Positions 36,920-50,400 of a DNA stretch of 64,000 bases are shown here, one piece after another (within the stretch, counting starts at the first letter, position 1; every line of letters begins with the position of its first letter). The notes below the pieces were generated by a model that saw only the letters and a list, made by a program, of their open reading frames with translations, had not been told where the DNA came from and did not search any database. The translations under genes were made by a program, and so were the position numbers. The stretch spans positions 1,302,001 through 1,366,000 of the forward strand of contig CP060756.1 in NCBI GenBank assembly GCA_023205875.1, in the 5' to 3' direction. The stretch is from Chloropicon primus. Taxonomy: Eukaryota; Chlorophyta; Chloropicophyceae; Chloropicales; Chloropicaceae.

Positions 36920-38474
36920 TCAAGGCATGCTAAAGAGCGAAACGACGACGCCGTCTGGTCCCCTTGTGAGCCAGATTTGCCAATTAGGAATGTCGGAGAA
37001 ACAGTCCAAGATTCCCTCGGAGAGGACCGGAATGTCTGGCCTCCAGCCAGACGCTTCCGCGGGGACGATGCCGATGTTCTGGTCATCGAACCGGATGGGG
37101 GCATCGAACGGCATGAGATCATTCACCATGATCATAGGAGAGTTGTCCGTATTGATCAACTCGTGCAAGGCCGACCAGCAACATGGTATTCCTGGAAGCC
37201 CCCCTGTTCTTTCTAGGTCTGCCATCGTGAAGTGTTCCTTCTTTCGGTGGTCGAAGATGAGATCTGATACGGATGGGACATGACTGCCTTCGTCATCTTC
37301 CTCTGGGCCTACATCTGGCACCAGCGGAGGAAGGAATCTTATCAAGTTTCCTGCGAACGGCTGGAGCTGAGGAATGTGCTGCCGCAGATCCTCCAAGAAA
37401 GTTATCTTGGGGTATCCCGACCTTTCAGAATGTTTCGTGTACTCGCGTTGTTTCTGCCACATGTAAGCCACCACAACGTCGCTTGCCCTTGCGGTGTGCA
37501 AGCATCTTGACTGTACTTGCTCTATCATGGCACTCGGAATGAGGAACCGCATGTAGCTGAGACCCACGCCTTTCAGTGGCCTATACAATCGCGGGACGGG
37601 CGACTCGTTAAGCCACAATCTTGTGAACAGCTCTTTTTGCGTTGGATTGAGAGCATGAAGGGGGCCCGGGTGACTTACTAGAAGCGGCTCGTTTCTGAAA
37701 GACATGGCCCACAAGCTCATGAACCTTCCCATAGTACCGCCGTCGGCGACTGAGTGCATCCAGTCAACAGTCACGTAAGTGCCTGAAATGTCCGATTGGC
37801 GGACCGAATCAGACTCTGCAATTCTCCTGAAAGGGGACCAGAATGAACTCTTCCGCTTCCGCTCCTTCACGATGTGCGTGATCCTTATTCTCATCAAGGG
37901 GGATCCAAATAGGGACGTGTATGCTCTCCAAGCCAAGAACATTGCAACGCCAATGTTGCAGTACAGGAACTGCCATAGCCATACTGCGATAGTCAACTTC
38001 CATATACCGGGGATCACCATGCCAATGTAATCTTGAGGCGTCCACTGTGTAGCACGACCGGTGCGAACTTCGACATGAGCATTCGATCCACCGTACTCGT
38101 AGTATAAATCGCCTTTCCTTTCCACGAGCCTTGATGTCAAGGTTGGGAAAGCATCGAGGACAGGAGACAGGCTCTTCATGAGCTTCTGTTCGTCGATGCC
38201 CCCCTTGAAAAAGTATGTGGACCTCATCCTCGTCCACGCAACATTGATGTCTACGGTGGAGCACGCCGCGTATCGTACCGGTCCATTACTGGTCTGAAGA
38301 GGCTGTATCCTGTACACACCATCTTGCAATGGAAAGCTCACGCCATCCTTTGCCTCAAACAGTTTCTTTGAGGGCCACATCAACAATTGATACCACCTGG
38401 GTAAGCAAGGTGGAATTTGCCTGAATTGCTCAACATTCTCGTCATACAACGGTGGAAGGTATATCGCCTTGTAC
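36920..38474 (-). other. C-terminal BAHD/condensation-like acyltransferase domain of the PKS
   Basis: About 515 residues fused after the last ACP in place of a thioesterase or reductase. The motif HSVADGG (~37,735-37,756) is the catalytic HxxxDG of the BAHD/condensation superfamily (CoA- or carrier-dependent acyl transfer to an OH or NH2). The family's C-terminal DFGWG is not visible; MPFDAPIRFDD occupies roughly that position. An internal hydrophobic stretch near 38,000 (LTIAVWLWQFLYCNIGVAMF) could contact membrane or lipid acceptor. It is likely to release the polyketide as an ester or amide, with the acceptor unknown. Confidence 0.7.
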
Positions 38475-41400
38475 TGCTTTGAGGTCGTAAGCATTTCGCA
38501 CAAGGATCGTGCAGTCGGGTAGTCGTTGATCAAAGTCCCTGGAAGCTGCACTTTCAATTTATCCTGAAGGGTTGCTCGCAATTGAAGGGATGTCAGAGAG
38601 TCGATCCCGGCATCGAAGAACGTTTCTTCAGGATCAATGTCATCGCACTGCAATATTTCGCGCACAATGTTTATGATCTCTTGCAAGGTGTCTTCCTTCG
38701 TTCCCACTTCTAGCTGGCTGATCTCCTCCACCAAGGCCTTTCTCTCTACCCTTGTGGAGCTTGAAATCGGCACGGTTTGCAGGTCCACATTGTGCTGCTT
38801 TGGGCTTTGAATTCCAGTAAGAACACCAATGCATGTCTCATCTTCACGCAAACACAGCGATGCTGTCCCGTCATCATTTGTGTAGCATTCCAGCTGAACG
38901 AGATTCGAGGACCCTCCAACAATCCAAATGGATTCGCACGAGGCAAAGTGAGCTGCAGCTGGATTCCTGTCACTAGGATCAAAGGTTTGCCCTAGATAGG
39001 AACATCCTGCATGGAGGATAGACGGATGGCACATGTAGCCTTCTCCGTCTCTCTTGTAGTACACTTCACCCATGGCTTTCTGATGTCCGGCTTCAAGTCT
39101 CTTTGCACCCTTGCTTGATGTCTTCTTTGCTCTTTCAAAGGACTTTTGAATCTCGCTAGTTGAAACGCATTCATCACCAATGAGAATGTTTATCAAACCA
39201 CTCTTTGTCCAGATTGATGCATCTAAGACCAGCAGTGTACTTGCTTTCAGTTGATCCCTGTGCGCAGACACTGACCTGGTCATCACAAGCTCTCTGACAA
39301 AGAATGGCGAGGACCGTGCAACAAGATTTGTGGATTCCACTGTGAACTCCACCGTGGCGAACTCAGAGACAATCAAAGCCTCAGGAGAACTGCTGTACAC
39401 CAGCTCCGACAGCTGGCTTCCATTTAGAAGACATTGAATACTGGTAGATCCTGAACCGTCGTTCAGAGTGGAACCGGTCATCCTCTTCCACATCGGAAGA
39501 ACAGAACATCTCTCATCCTTTCTCAGTAGTGAATTCACTTTTTTGCCTTTCATTGTATCTCCCGATGGAATCATCATGGACACATGGGCATTTGTTCCCT
39601 GAAAAGCAAAGGAGCTGATACCGCAGAGTTTATCGCTCAGGTGAGCATGACTCACACTGATGTTGGCATTTTGCATCCCAAAATATGGGCTCCGCTGCCC
39701 CTGGCTATGCTTCAAGATATCGATTATGTGAGGATTCAAGTTGCGAAGATGGGTGAAAGGAAGGTACTTCCTCATTTCCAACGAGGTCACTGAGTGTGCA
39801 ATTGCCATGACACCAGCAGCTACTTCTGAGTGCCCTATTGAAGACTTCACAGTGAAGAATGAGATCGGATCTGAATGTTCAGACAAATCTTTCACATCAC
39901 TGGAATTGATGGCCGTATTTGCTGCACTAAGCTCAATTGGATCGCCAAGGCTTGTTCCCGTACCATGCATCTGCACAAGAGCTACAGATGATTTGTCTTT
40001 CCCTGCACTCTGCAAAGCTTTCAAAATTACTCTCTGTTGTGAGGGACCATTTGGAGCGGTCAACGAGCTTGAACGTCCATCCTGGTTCACAGCTGATCCT
40101 GCGAGAAGGAGGTTCGCTGATGATCTGGATTGACTGCCTTCAATGCATACCAGAGAACAACCCTCTCCACGTACATAGCCATCAGCTGAGGCATCCAAAG
40201 TTTTACATCTGCCATCAATAGAAAGCATACCTGCCTTCTGCAATCGCTGGCAAGATTCCTTCACAATTACCAGAGCGCCACCTGAGACGGATGATGACGA
40301 TTCACCTACTTTTATGCCCTGAACTGATAAATGAGTTGCAACTAATGAAGCAGAGCAAGCGGTGTCTATTGTCATGCATGGACCCTGGAGACCAAATGTG
40401 AAGGATATTCTGCCTGATGCCACACTTATAGCTTCACTAGTTGCTGTGTAGACGCCTTGCTCACAAAACGGACTTGATACAGAGCCATATTCATTTGGAC
40501 CAACACCAACGTAGACACCACACAGGCCTCTACGATATTCTTTCCACACTGAAAGGGACTCAAACGAAGCGGATAGCAATAATCGTTGTTGCGGATCCAT
40601 AATCGAAGCCTCCATTTCTAGTAAAGAAAAGGCATCCTTATCAAAACATTCTACATGCTCCAAAAAGCCAAAAAACCTTCCAGAAATAAAGGACTCATTC
40701 AACAAAAATGGAAGATCATTGTCCCACCGACTCAGAGGAACTCTACATATGGTATCACTGCAACTTGCCACGTCAGCGAAATCACGCGAACACCATAAAT
40801 TCCCGACGCTGACACAAATTCCATCAATCACAGCTGAACCTGAAATTGCCTCATCACAAGAAGCCACAACTTCGTCATTCAGACTGAAACAATCCTCTGC
40901 GTATTCAATGATAGCATGAACGCTTGGATAGTCAAAGATCAGCATCCCAGGCAAATCAATACCAAGGCTCTGCTCAAGAGATGAACGCAACTCCATCGCA
41001 CCAAGGGAATCAAGACCTGCAGCCATCAATGGATCGTCTGGGCTCACCTCATGACCCACGACAGCATGCACAGCTTCCTTGACCTTCTGCTGTAATACGT
41101 CCGCATCCAAAGTCATGCCGGATGCAGCGCTGGCAGATGTGTTGGACATTCTTGTGGCATCGATAGAAGAACCGTGACCATGAGATGCAGTGTCATGCAT
41201 ATTTGAGAATAGTGGAGGAACATGTGTCATGCGAGAGAGGAATCTATCCCACATGAAGCGCTGAACAGCAACTTGGGCGTGAGATGACCACATCGCATTG
41301 TCCAAGCAACCACCACCACCACAAACACGACCTGCAATACTCTGCAAGGCGAACAATCCTTCATACGGAGACAACATGTAAAGACCCATCTGCTCCATGC

Positions 41401-44400
41401 GCTTGGCATGCTTGACTGCCATGCCACCAGATGCCCAAGGACCCCACTGGACACTCACAGCACTCACGCCTGCATTCTGCCACATGTGAGCTTGGGCATC
41501 CAATACAGCATTGGCTGCAGCGTAATTGGTTTGTCCAGCTGATCCAAGCAAAGCAGCAACAGAAGAGAAGAGAACTTGAGCACCCATGGCTTCCATTGCA
41601 AATGTCTTCGCCAGCTGATGCAAGCCCACAACCTTGGGAGCAAATACTTGCTTCACAGATTGTGCTGTCTGGTTGCTGAGCACAGAATCAGCAAGGACTC
41701 CGCCAGCATGCATCACACCTTGTACGCCAAGACCTCCAAGCAAGTGACAATCTTCAGCACAGGACACATCGCAATGCAGTATTTGCACCTCCGCACCGCA
41801 ACTGTGACCACACAAACCCTTGCTCATGGACTTGATGTGACCAGTGCGACCCAACATCAACACGCAATCGATTCCGCGTTGAGTGAGATGCTGTCCTGTC
41901 AGCAGTCCAAGAGCACCAGTGCCTCCCGTCACAACCCAGTGAGAACTTGATGTGTCAAGGATAGGAGCAAAGGACTCATTGGAGACGATGACTTTACCAA
42001 TGTGAGCAGCTCTTGACATTTGCCGCAAAGCTGAAGACACGTGATTCATTCCATGAACGGTTGATGCTAAAGGCCTCGCAGTGCCAAGAGCCAAAGCATG
42101 AGACAAATCGGTCATGACCTTCCGCACATGTGAAGGTGGTAAGAAATCCAACGCCACCAAGTTGTACGTAAGATCTGGTCTCTCCATCTTCATGGATCTT
42201 GTACTCCAAATGTCTCGCTTGCCAAGCTCCACAAATCTACCTCCGGTGCGAACACAACTTAACGAAGAGGCAATCATTCCAGAGGAAGTCAGAGAATTGA
42301 TGATCAGGTCAACACCCGAGTGGAATGCTGCACTAAATGCAGTCGACCGAGTGCTGCAAACACTCTGTACTCCAAGCGACCTGACATAACCTCTTTTAGC
42401 AACATTGCCTGCCGTGCTCCAAACATTTGCACCCAAGGCATTGCTCACGTTAATTGCTGCGGTTCCAATACCGCCAGAACCTGCGTGAACCAAGATTGTA
42501 TCACTGACACTAGCACCACAGGCCTGCTTCAAAGCAAGCCATACTGTCATGTAAACAGATGGAGTTGAAGCAGCAAGCTCAAAAGATACACCCTTACTAA
42601 GGAGGGAGACTACAGAGAATGGAACATCCACTGTTGTTGCAAAGGAACCTGATGCCAGGGCAAGGACAGCATCACCGACGAGTAGCTCTGTACCGTCGTT
42701 GGTCGAAGTACAGCATGAATGTACCACACCGGAGCAGTCTGCTCCTGGCGGTCCAGGATCGCCAGGGTATGCACCGAGCACATTCAACACATCACGGAAA
42801 TTGATTCCAACGCTGTGAACGAGAATAGAAAGAAATCCTTCCTTCTGTACTGTATCTTCACGTGCGAACTCAACAACCATATTGCTCAAGGAACCCCTTG
42901 GGTGTGGTTTGATTTGATACCTTGCACGGGTCATTGGCAGTTCTGGAACATTGAGAAGTCTTGCGTCATAGTACGCGCCTCCTTTCAAGACATTCCCGCT
43001 GTGCTTGCTGGCCATGTCTGCCTCAGTTTTAGCATCCCACGTACTGAAGTGACATGGAACAGATCCCTTCTGTGTCTCTGAGGCAGCACAAGTGTCTCTG
43101 ACGGACAAGAAGACTGATCCGCTGGCAACAACACTCTTCACGATACCCCAAAGAAGTGATGCTTGCAATTGAGAATTTCCAACAACATCGGCTCCGACTG
43201 ACACTCCTCCCCGAGAAGAAAAGGACATACTCTGGGACCTGATTTGTGACATGACTTGAACAGCGCCAATAGCTTCTGTACACAATCTTGCCTCATGAAG
43301 GGTTCCCTTGGAGCAGTGCTCTTGGAATGCAAACTGATTGTGACATCCAAAAGTGCTTGACGCTGATAAACCGCTGGTTTGAACTTGCCATTGAAGTCTA
43401 TACTGAACGGAGTCTGGCATAAATCGCACAGCCTTCTTTTGGTCAGACGCGTTGGCCTTCAAGCTCTTTGCAATCAGTCCATTTATGCAAAGATCGAAGT
43501 TGTGAGAGGTACCTGAGACCCTGTAGTGTGTTTCTTTCTGTGTGGCCGTGCTAGAAGCAGAATCATAGACTGACAAGGCATGGTAGCTATAGTCACGCAT
43601 GCATCCGCTGCCATGCAAAGCATGGAAGCCAGCGGGAACAAAAGTCGACGATTCTCCATCATTTTGACCAGCGGAGGATACTACGGAGCACATTCCTCTT
43701 GCTGCGCCAACCTGGAGTGAGGCATCGAGCACAGCGGGACATAACTTGAAACCCCTATCTTCAGTAGGGAGAACGTTTTCAACATTACCCACTGCAATGT
43801 CAAACTGGGGTTGATGGACCTCATTGGATCCAAGCCAAACACTTGACAGCAATGCAAAAGAAGGACCATATTGGAGGCCATGAGCAGCAAAGAAGGGATA
43901 AAGATAAGCTCCGTTCACAAGGGTACGGCTCTTTGATCTGACTACTTCTCTTGAGAAGCCTGTCCTCTCAATGTCACCATTCACCCTTTTGTCTTTCGCC
44001 TGTTGCATCTGCACTTTTCCATGGACATGCAATCTCTTTTGTGATCTGCCTGTGTTCTCCGATGAGAGTGTTAGGCCACCTGTATCCAATTGCAACTCAG
44101 CAGTACAATACAAACTATTGACCATGTTCTCACCAAGATCCTCCAGAGAAAGAGGCGAAGCAATCACAGAGTCGCACATAGAATATTCACATGCAAGGCC
44201 AGAATCTCTCAAAGCAGAGGCGATCGAACTGTAACCAAGTTCCATGAAGGCGGCGCCTGGCAACAACGCTTGTCCAGAGATGACATGATCCCACAGATAA
44301 GCCATTGCCGGATGATACATCTTGCAAGTAAAAATGCATGAATTTGGAAGGACACGTGCTGGTGCGCAACTCACCATCAAATCAAAGTCAACAGTGTACC

Positions 44401-47400
44401 AACAACGCTCACGTTGCCACAGCATGACCAAACCTGGACGAGATACAGTATCAATATTTCCAACAGATCCACTGCAATGAGATAACAGTGCATGGGCATT
44501 GGTGCCCTGGAAAGCGAAGCCGCTCACACCTCCAACACTTGCATCTCCACATGCCAATGAGCTTGATTGACGACTCAGATCAACAGCAAGACTATTGTTC
44601 TTGTCAGAGCCACTACCAAGCATACTCAGTATGTGATGATTCAGATGTCTCAAGTGACTGATGGCACTAGCTGATTTGTGCATCAGATTGCCTGCGAGCT
44701 GAACCATACCAGCCATACCAGCTGCTGCTTCACTATGCCCCATATTGCTCTTCACTCCAGACATGTGGACAGGGAAGTCCCGTTTGGTGGCCTCGGAGAG
44801 TAACACAGCAGATGCCGCACCGACCTCAATGGGGTCACCAAGAGGAGTACCTGTACCGTGCATCTGCAAGACCTGTACATTCCAGGCATCAAGGTCTGCC
44901 GAGTGCAAGCTCATACGCATCACTTGCTGTTGAGAGGGTCCGTGCGGTGCGGTCAAAGCACTGGATCGCCCATCTTGGTTCACAGCAGTGCCACGTAGCA
45001 TCACCGTATCTTGTTTGGAACCATCTTCAAGAGGACCGAGAACGCAAGCGATGCAAGCTTCAGCACGCACGTAACCGTCTGCTGATGCATCCAAGGTCTT
45101 GCAACGCCCATCAGGCGCAAGCATGCCTGCTCTCTGAATAGAACCAAATGTGTCTCTACTGATTTGAAGGTCAACACCGCACACAAGACCCTTCGAGAGT
45201 TGACCTAGAACAAGGCCCATGTAGGACATGTGTGCTGCGACAAGAGAGGATGAACAAGCCGTATCAACAGCTGCACAAGCTCCTTGCAAACCATATGTGA
45301 AGGACAGTCGCCCTGCAGAAACACTCAAAGAACCTGACGTAACCGCATGAACCTCAGACTTATGGCCATAACCAGCATAGATATTGCTGTATTCAACATG
45401 CTGAGTACCCACCATCACACCCATCCTCTGTTTCTGATGCATCCAACTCGAGGAAGAATCGGATTCCATGCTGTGCAGAGCTTCATACGATACCTCGAGA
45501 AGAAGACGTTGGTGAGGATCCATCCAACACGCCTCAGAGCGAGATACGCCAAAACATGGTATATCGAAGAGCTCTATGCCGTCAAGGAAACCACCAAAAC
45601 GGATTGGCACAATGGGCGCACCATCCTTGTAATCCTCATCAGCGTCCCAGCGCATGTGTGGAACCCTCCAAATACTGTCCCCAGCATTGGAAGTCTGGCA
45701 AAGATTGTGTTCAGGAGTGGGTAACCGTGCCGCAAGACTCAACATATGAACACTCACAGATCCTTCAGAGACTGTCCGAATGCCTGTCGATATTGCAGCA
45801 GAAGCCAAAGGCACCTGCTTCGGACCAAGCAAGGTCTCTGCGTATTCAATGATAGCATGAACGCTTGGATAGTCAAAGATCAGCATCCCAGGCAAATCAA
45901 TACCAAGGCTCTGCTCAAGAGATGAACGCAACTCCATCGCACCAAGGGAATCAAGACCTGCAGCCATCAATGGATCGTCTGGGCTCACCTCATGACCCAC
46001 GACAGCATGCACAGCATCCTTGACCTTCTGCTGTAATACGTCCGCATCCAAAGTCATGCCGGATGCAGCGCTGGCAGATGTGTTGGACATTCTTGTGGCA
46101 TCGATAGAAGAACCGTGACCATGAGATGCAGTGTCATGCATATTTGAGAATAGTGGAGGAACATGTGTCATGCGAGAGAGGAATCTATCCCACATGAAGC
46201 GCTGAACAGCAACTTGGGCGTGAGATGACCACATCGCATTGTCCAAGCAACCACCACCACCACAAACACGACCTGCAATACTCTGCAAGGCGAACAATCC
46301 TTCATACGGAGACAACATGTAAAGACCCATCTGCTCCATGCGCTTGGCATGCTTGGCTGCCATGCCACCAGATGCCCAAGGACCCCACTGGACACTCACA
46401 GCACTCACGCCTGCATTCTGCCACATGTGAGCTTGGGCATCCAATACAGCATTGGCTGCAGCGTAATTCGTTTGTCCAGCTGATCCAAGCAAAGCAGCAA
46501 CAGAAGAGAAGAGAACTTGAGCACCCATGGCTTCCATTGCAAATGTCTTCGCCAGCTGATGCAAGCCCACAACCTTGGGAGCAAATACTTGCTTCACAGA
46601 TTGTGCTGTCTGGTTGCCGAGCACAGAATCAGCAAGGACTCCGCCAGCATGCATCACACCTTGTACGCCAAGACCTCCAAGCAAGTGACAATCTTCAGCA
46701 CAGGACACATCGCAATGCAGTATTTGCACCTCCGCACCGCAACTGTGACCACACAAACCCTTGCTCATGGACTTGATGTGACCAGTGCGACCCAACATCA
46801 ACACGCAATCGATTCCGTGTTGAGTGAGATGCTGTCCTGTCAGCAGTCCAAGAGCACCAGTGCCTCCCGTCACAACCCATGATCCTGCCACGGAAGACAG
46901 TGACTGAGAAGAATGAGGGAAACATGGAACCATAGCTGCAGTCTCCACCATGCTCTGATCCACATATACACACCAGCCTCCGCCATTGTGAATCTCACTT
47001 AGAGGCAAACAAGACTCATCAACCTTATTGCTTGTGTCATGAGATCCAAAGTGCAGTGAAGTGGATTGTACGCCACTCAGAGCACAAGCTCGTAGAATGC
47101 CGTATATCATAGCATTTCCCTGGTCCCCGACAAAAGGTGCAGGAACACCACAAGAGGTGGATGTGGTTGATTTGGAAACCAACTTGAGGTCGCAAGAGCT
47201 CATTTGGTTGTATTTGTCCTGAAGGACAGCAATTGTACTCAGGGATAATGCCACAAGGGACGCAGGGTGATCGAGCAAGCACGATTTCTGCTCAACAAAA
47301 GAGTCAGCGTCTCCTCCGCTCCATACGTGGCATGAAGATGCACTCATGTCATCCAAGACTTGCGCAGAAGAGATCACAGGGCACACAGATTGCCATGACA

Positions 47401-50400
47401 ACGTGTACTGCACTTGCTCGGAGAGGTCCGCGGAGCTTCTCATACGGCTCAGCGGCACCGACAAGTCTTTCCTATGTAGAGTACCATTCAACTCCACCGC
47501 ACCGAATCTTGACATCTCCGTACGACTGGACTTGCCACGGTTGGCCAAGCATAGCCAATCCCCGGCACTGGAATACGAAGATGTTCCCATCCTCATAGCA
47601 TCTGCGCCACAAGCAAGTCCACTGAGATGACTCCATTCACCAAGTCCCAAACACATTGCGAGATGAACAGGGTTCACCACGTATCCGTCTTCTGAGGAAA
47701 CCATCTCGTTGATGTTTGGCAACATGTATCCCAAATAGGTTGCGGAAGGACTGGCATTGCTGAGATCAGTATCAAAGACCCTCGTGTGCTTTTGCACATC
47801 GTCTTCACTGTGATGATTTGTTGAGGGTGCCCACTGAGTTGTGCCTGCTAGACACGTTTTAGACTGAGAGGAACCTCCGCAGACTACACTAATCTCATTC
47901 TTCCTCTGCACTAGGACGTTCACAGTTTGCGACGTTGAATCATCCAGTACAATTGGTGCGGGCATGGTGAGATTGCGCATCACATATGAATCGGTCTTTT
48001 CATTCTTGCCGCCAGATCTTAGAACGTCAATCGTACCGGCACACATCTCAATCAGGGATCCCATACCTGCGATGGGTCTGCCGTTGAATAAGTGTTGCCA
48101 AATGAAAGCATGCTGTACTCTATTCAGCATACCCTCGAGGCTAATATCTCCACCCTGCGCAAAGGCAACACGTGACAAGAGTTTTGGGAGTTTGCACACA
48201 TACCAACAACGCTCACGTTGCCACAGCATGACCAAACCTGGACGAGATACAGTATCAATATTTCCAACAGATCCACTGCAATGAGATAACAGTGCATGGG
48301 CATTGGTGCCCTGGAAAGCGAAGCCGCTCACACCTCCAACACTTGCATCTCCACATGCCAATGAGCTTGATTGACGACTCAGATCAACAGCAAGACTATT
48401 GTTCTTGTCAGAGCCACTACCAAGCATACTCAGTATGTGATGATTCAGATGTCTCAAGTGACTGATGGCACTAGCTGATTTGTGCATCAGATTGCCTGCG
48501 AGCTGAACCATACCAGCCATACCAGCTGCTGCTTCACTATGCCCCATATTGCTCTTCACTCCAGACATGTGGACAGGGAAGTCCCGTTTGGTGGCCTCGG
48601 AGAGTAACACAGCAGATGCCGCACCGACCTCAATGGGGTCACCAAGAGGAGTACCTGTACCGTGCATCTGCAAGACCTGTACATTCCAGGCATCAAGGTC
48701 TGCCGAGTGCAAGCTCATACGCATCACTTGCTGTTGAGAGGGTCCGTGCGGTGCGGTCAAAGCACTGGATCGCCCATCTTGGTTCACAGCAGTGCCACGT
48801 AGCATCACCGTATCTTGTTTGGAACCATCTTCAAGAGGACCGAGAACGCAAGCGATGCAAGCTTCAGCACGCACGTAACCGTCTGCTGATGCATCCAAGG
48901 TCTTGCAACGCCCATCAGGCGCAAGCATGCCTGCTCTCTGGACAGAACCAAATGTGTCTCGCATGACCATCACTTCACAACCACACGCCAGTCCCTTCGA
49001 GACGTCGCCAAGAACAAGGCCCATGTAGGACATGTGTGCTGCGACAAGAGAGGATGAACAAGCCGTATCAACAGCTGCACAAGCTCCTTGCAAACCATAT
49101 GTGAAGGACAGTCGCCCTGCAGAAACACTCAAAGAACCTGACGTAACCGCATGAGCCTCAGACTTATGGCCATAACCAGCATAGATATTGCTGTACTCCG
49201 CATGAGAGATTCCTAAAAACACATTGGTTTTGCTCCCATAAACCTTTCCAACTAAACTCAGACATTCATACGATACCTCGAGAAGAAGACGTTGGTGAGG
49301 ATCCATCCAACACGCCTCAGAGCGAGATACGCCAAAACATGGTATATCGAAGAGCTCTATGCCGTCAAGGAAACCACCAAAACGGATTGGCACAATGGGC
49401 GCACCATCCTTGTAATCCTCATCAGCGTCCCAGCGCATGTGTGGAACCCTCCAAATACTGTCCCCAGCATTGGAAGTCTGGCAAAGATTGTGTTCAGGAG
49501 TGGGTAACCGTGCCGCAAGACTCAACATATGAACACTCACAGATCCTTCAGAGACTGTCCGAATGCCTGTCGATATTGCAGCAGAAGCCAAAGGCACCTG
49601 CTTCGGACCAAGCAAGGTCTCTGCGTATTCAATGATAGCATGAACGCTTGGATAGTCAAAGATCAGCATCCCAGGCAAATCAATACCAAGGCTTTGCTCA
49701 AGAGATGAACGCAACTCCATCGCACCAAGGGAATCAAGACCTGCAGCCATCAATGGATCGTCTGGGCTCACCTCATGACCCACGACAGCATGCACAGCAT
49801 CCTTGACCTTCTGCTGTAATACGTCCGCATCCAAAGTCATGCCGGATGCAGCGCTGGCAGATGTGTTGGACATTCTTGTGGCATCGATAGAAGAACCGTG
49901 ACCATGAGATGCAGTGTCATGCATATTTGAGAATAGTGGAGGAACATGTGTCATGCGAGAGAGGAATCTATCCCACATGAAGCGCTGAACAGCAACTTGG
50001 GCGTGAGATGACCACATCGCATTGTCCAAGCAACCACCACCACCACAAACACGACCTGCAATACTCTGCAAGGCGAACAATCCTTCATACGGAGACAACA
50101 TGTAAAGACCCATCTGCTCCATGCGCTTGGCATGCTTGACTGCCATGCCACCAGATGCCCAAGGACCCCACTGGACACTCACAGCACTCACGCCTGCATT
50201 CTGCCACATGTGAGCTTGGGCATCCAATACAGCATTGGCTGCAGCGTAATTCGTTTGTCCAGCTGATCCAAGCAAAGCAGCAACAGAAGAGAAGAGAACT
50301 TGAGCACCCATGGCTTCCATTGCAAATGTCTTCGCCAGCTGATGCAAGCCCACAACCTTGGGAGCAAATACTTGCTTCACAGATTGTGCTGTCTGGTTGC

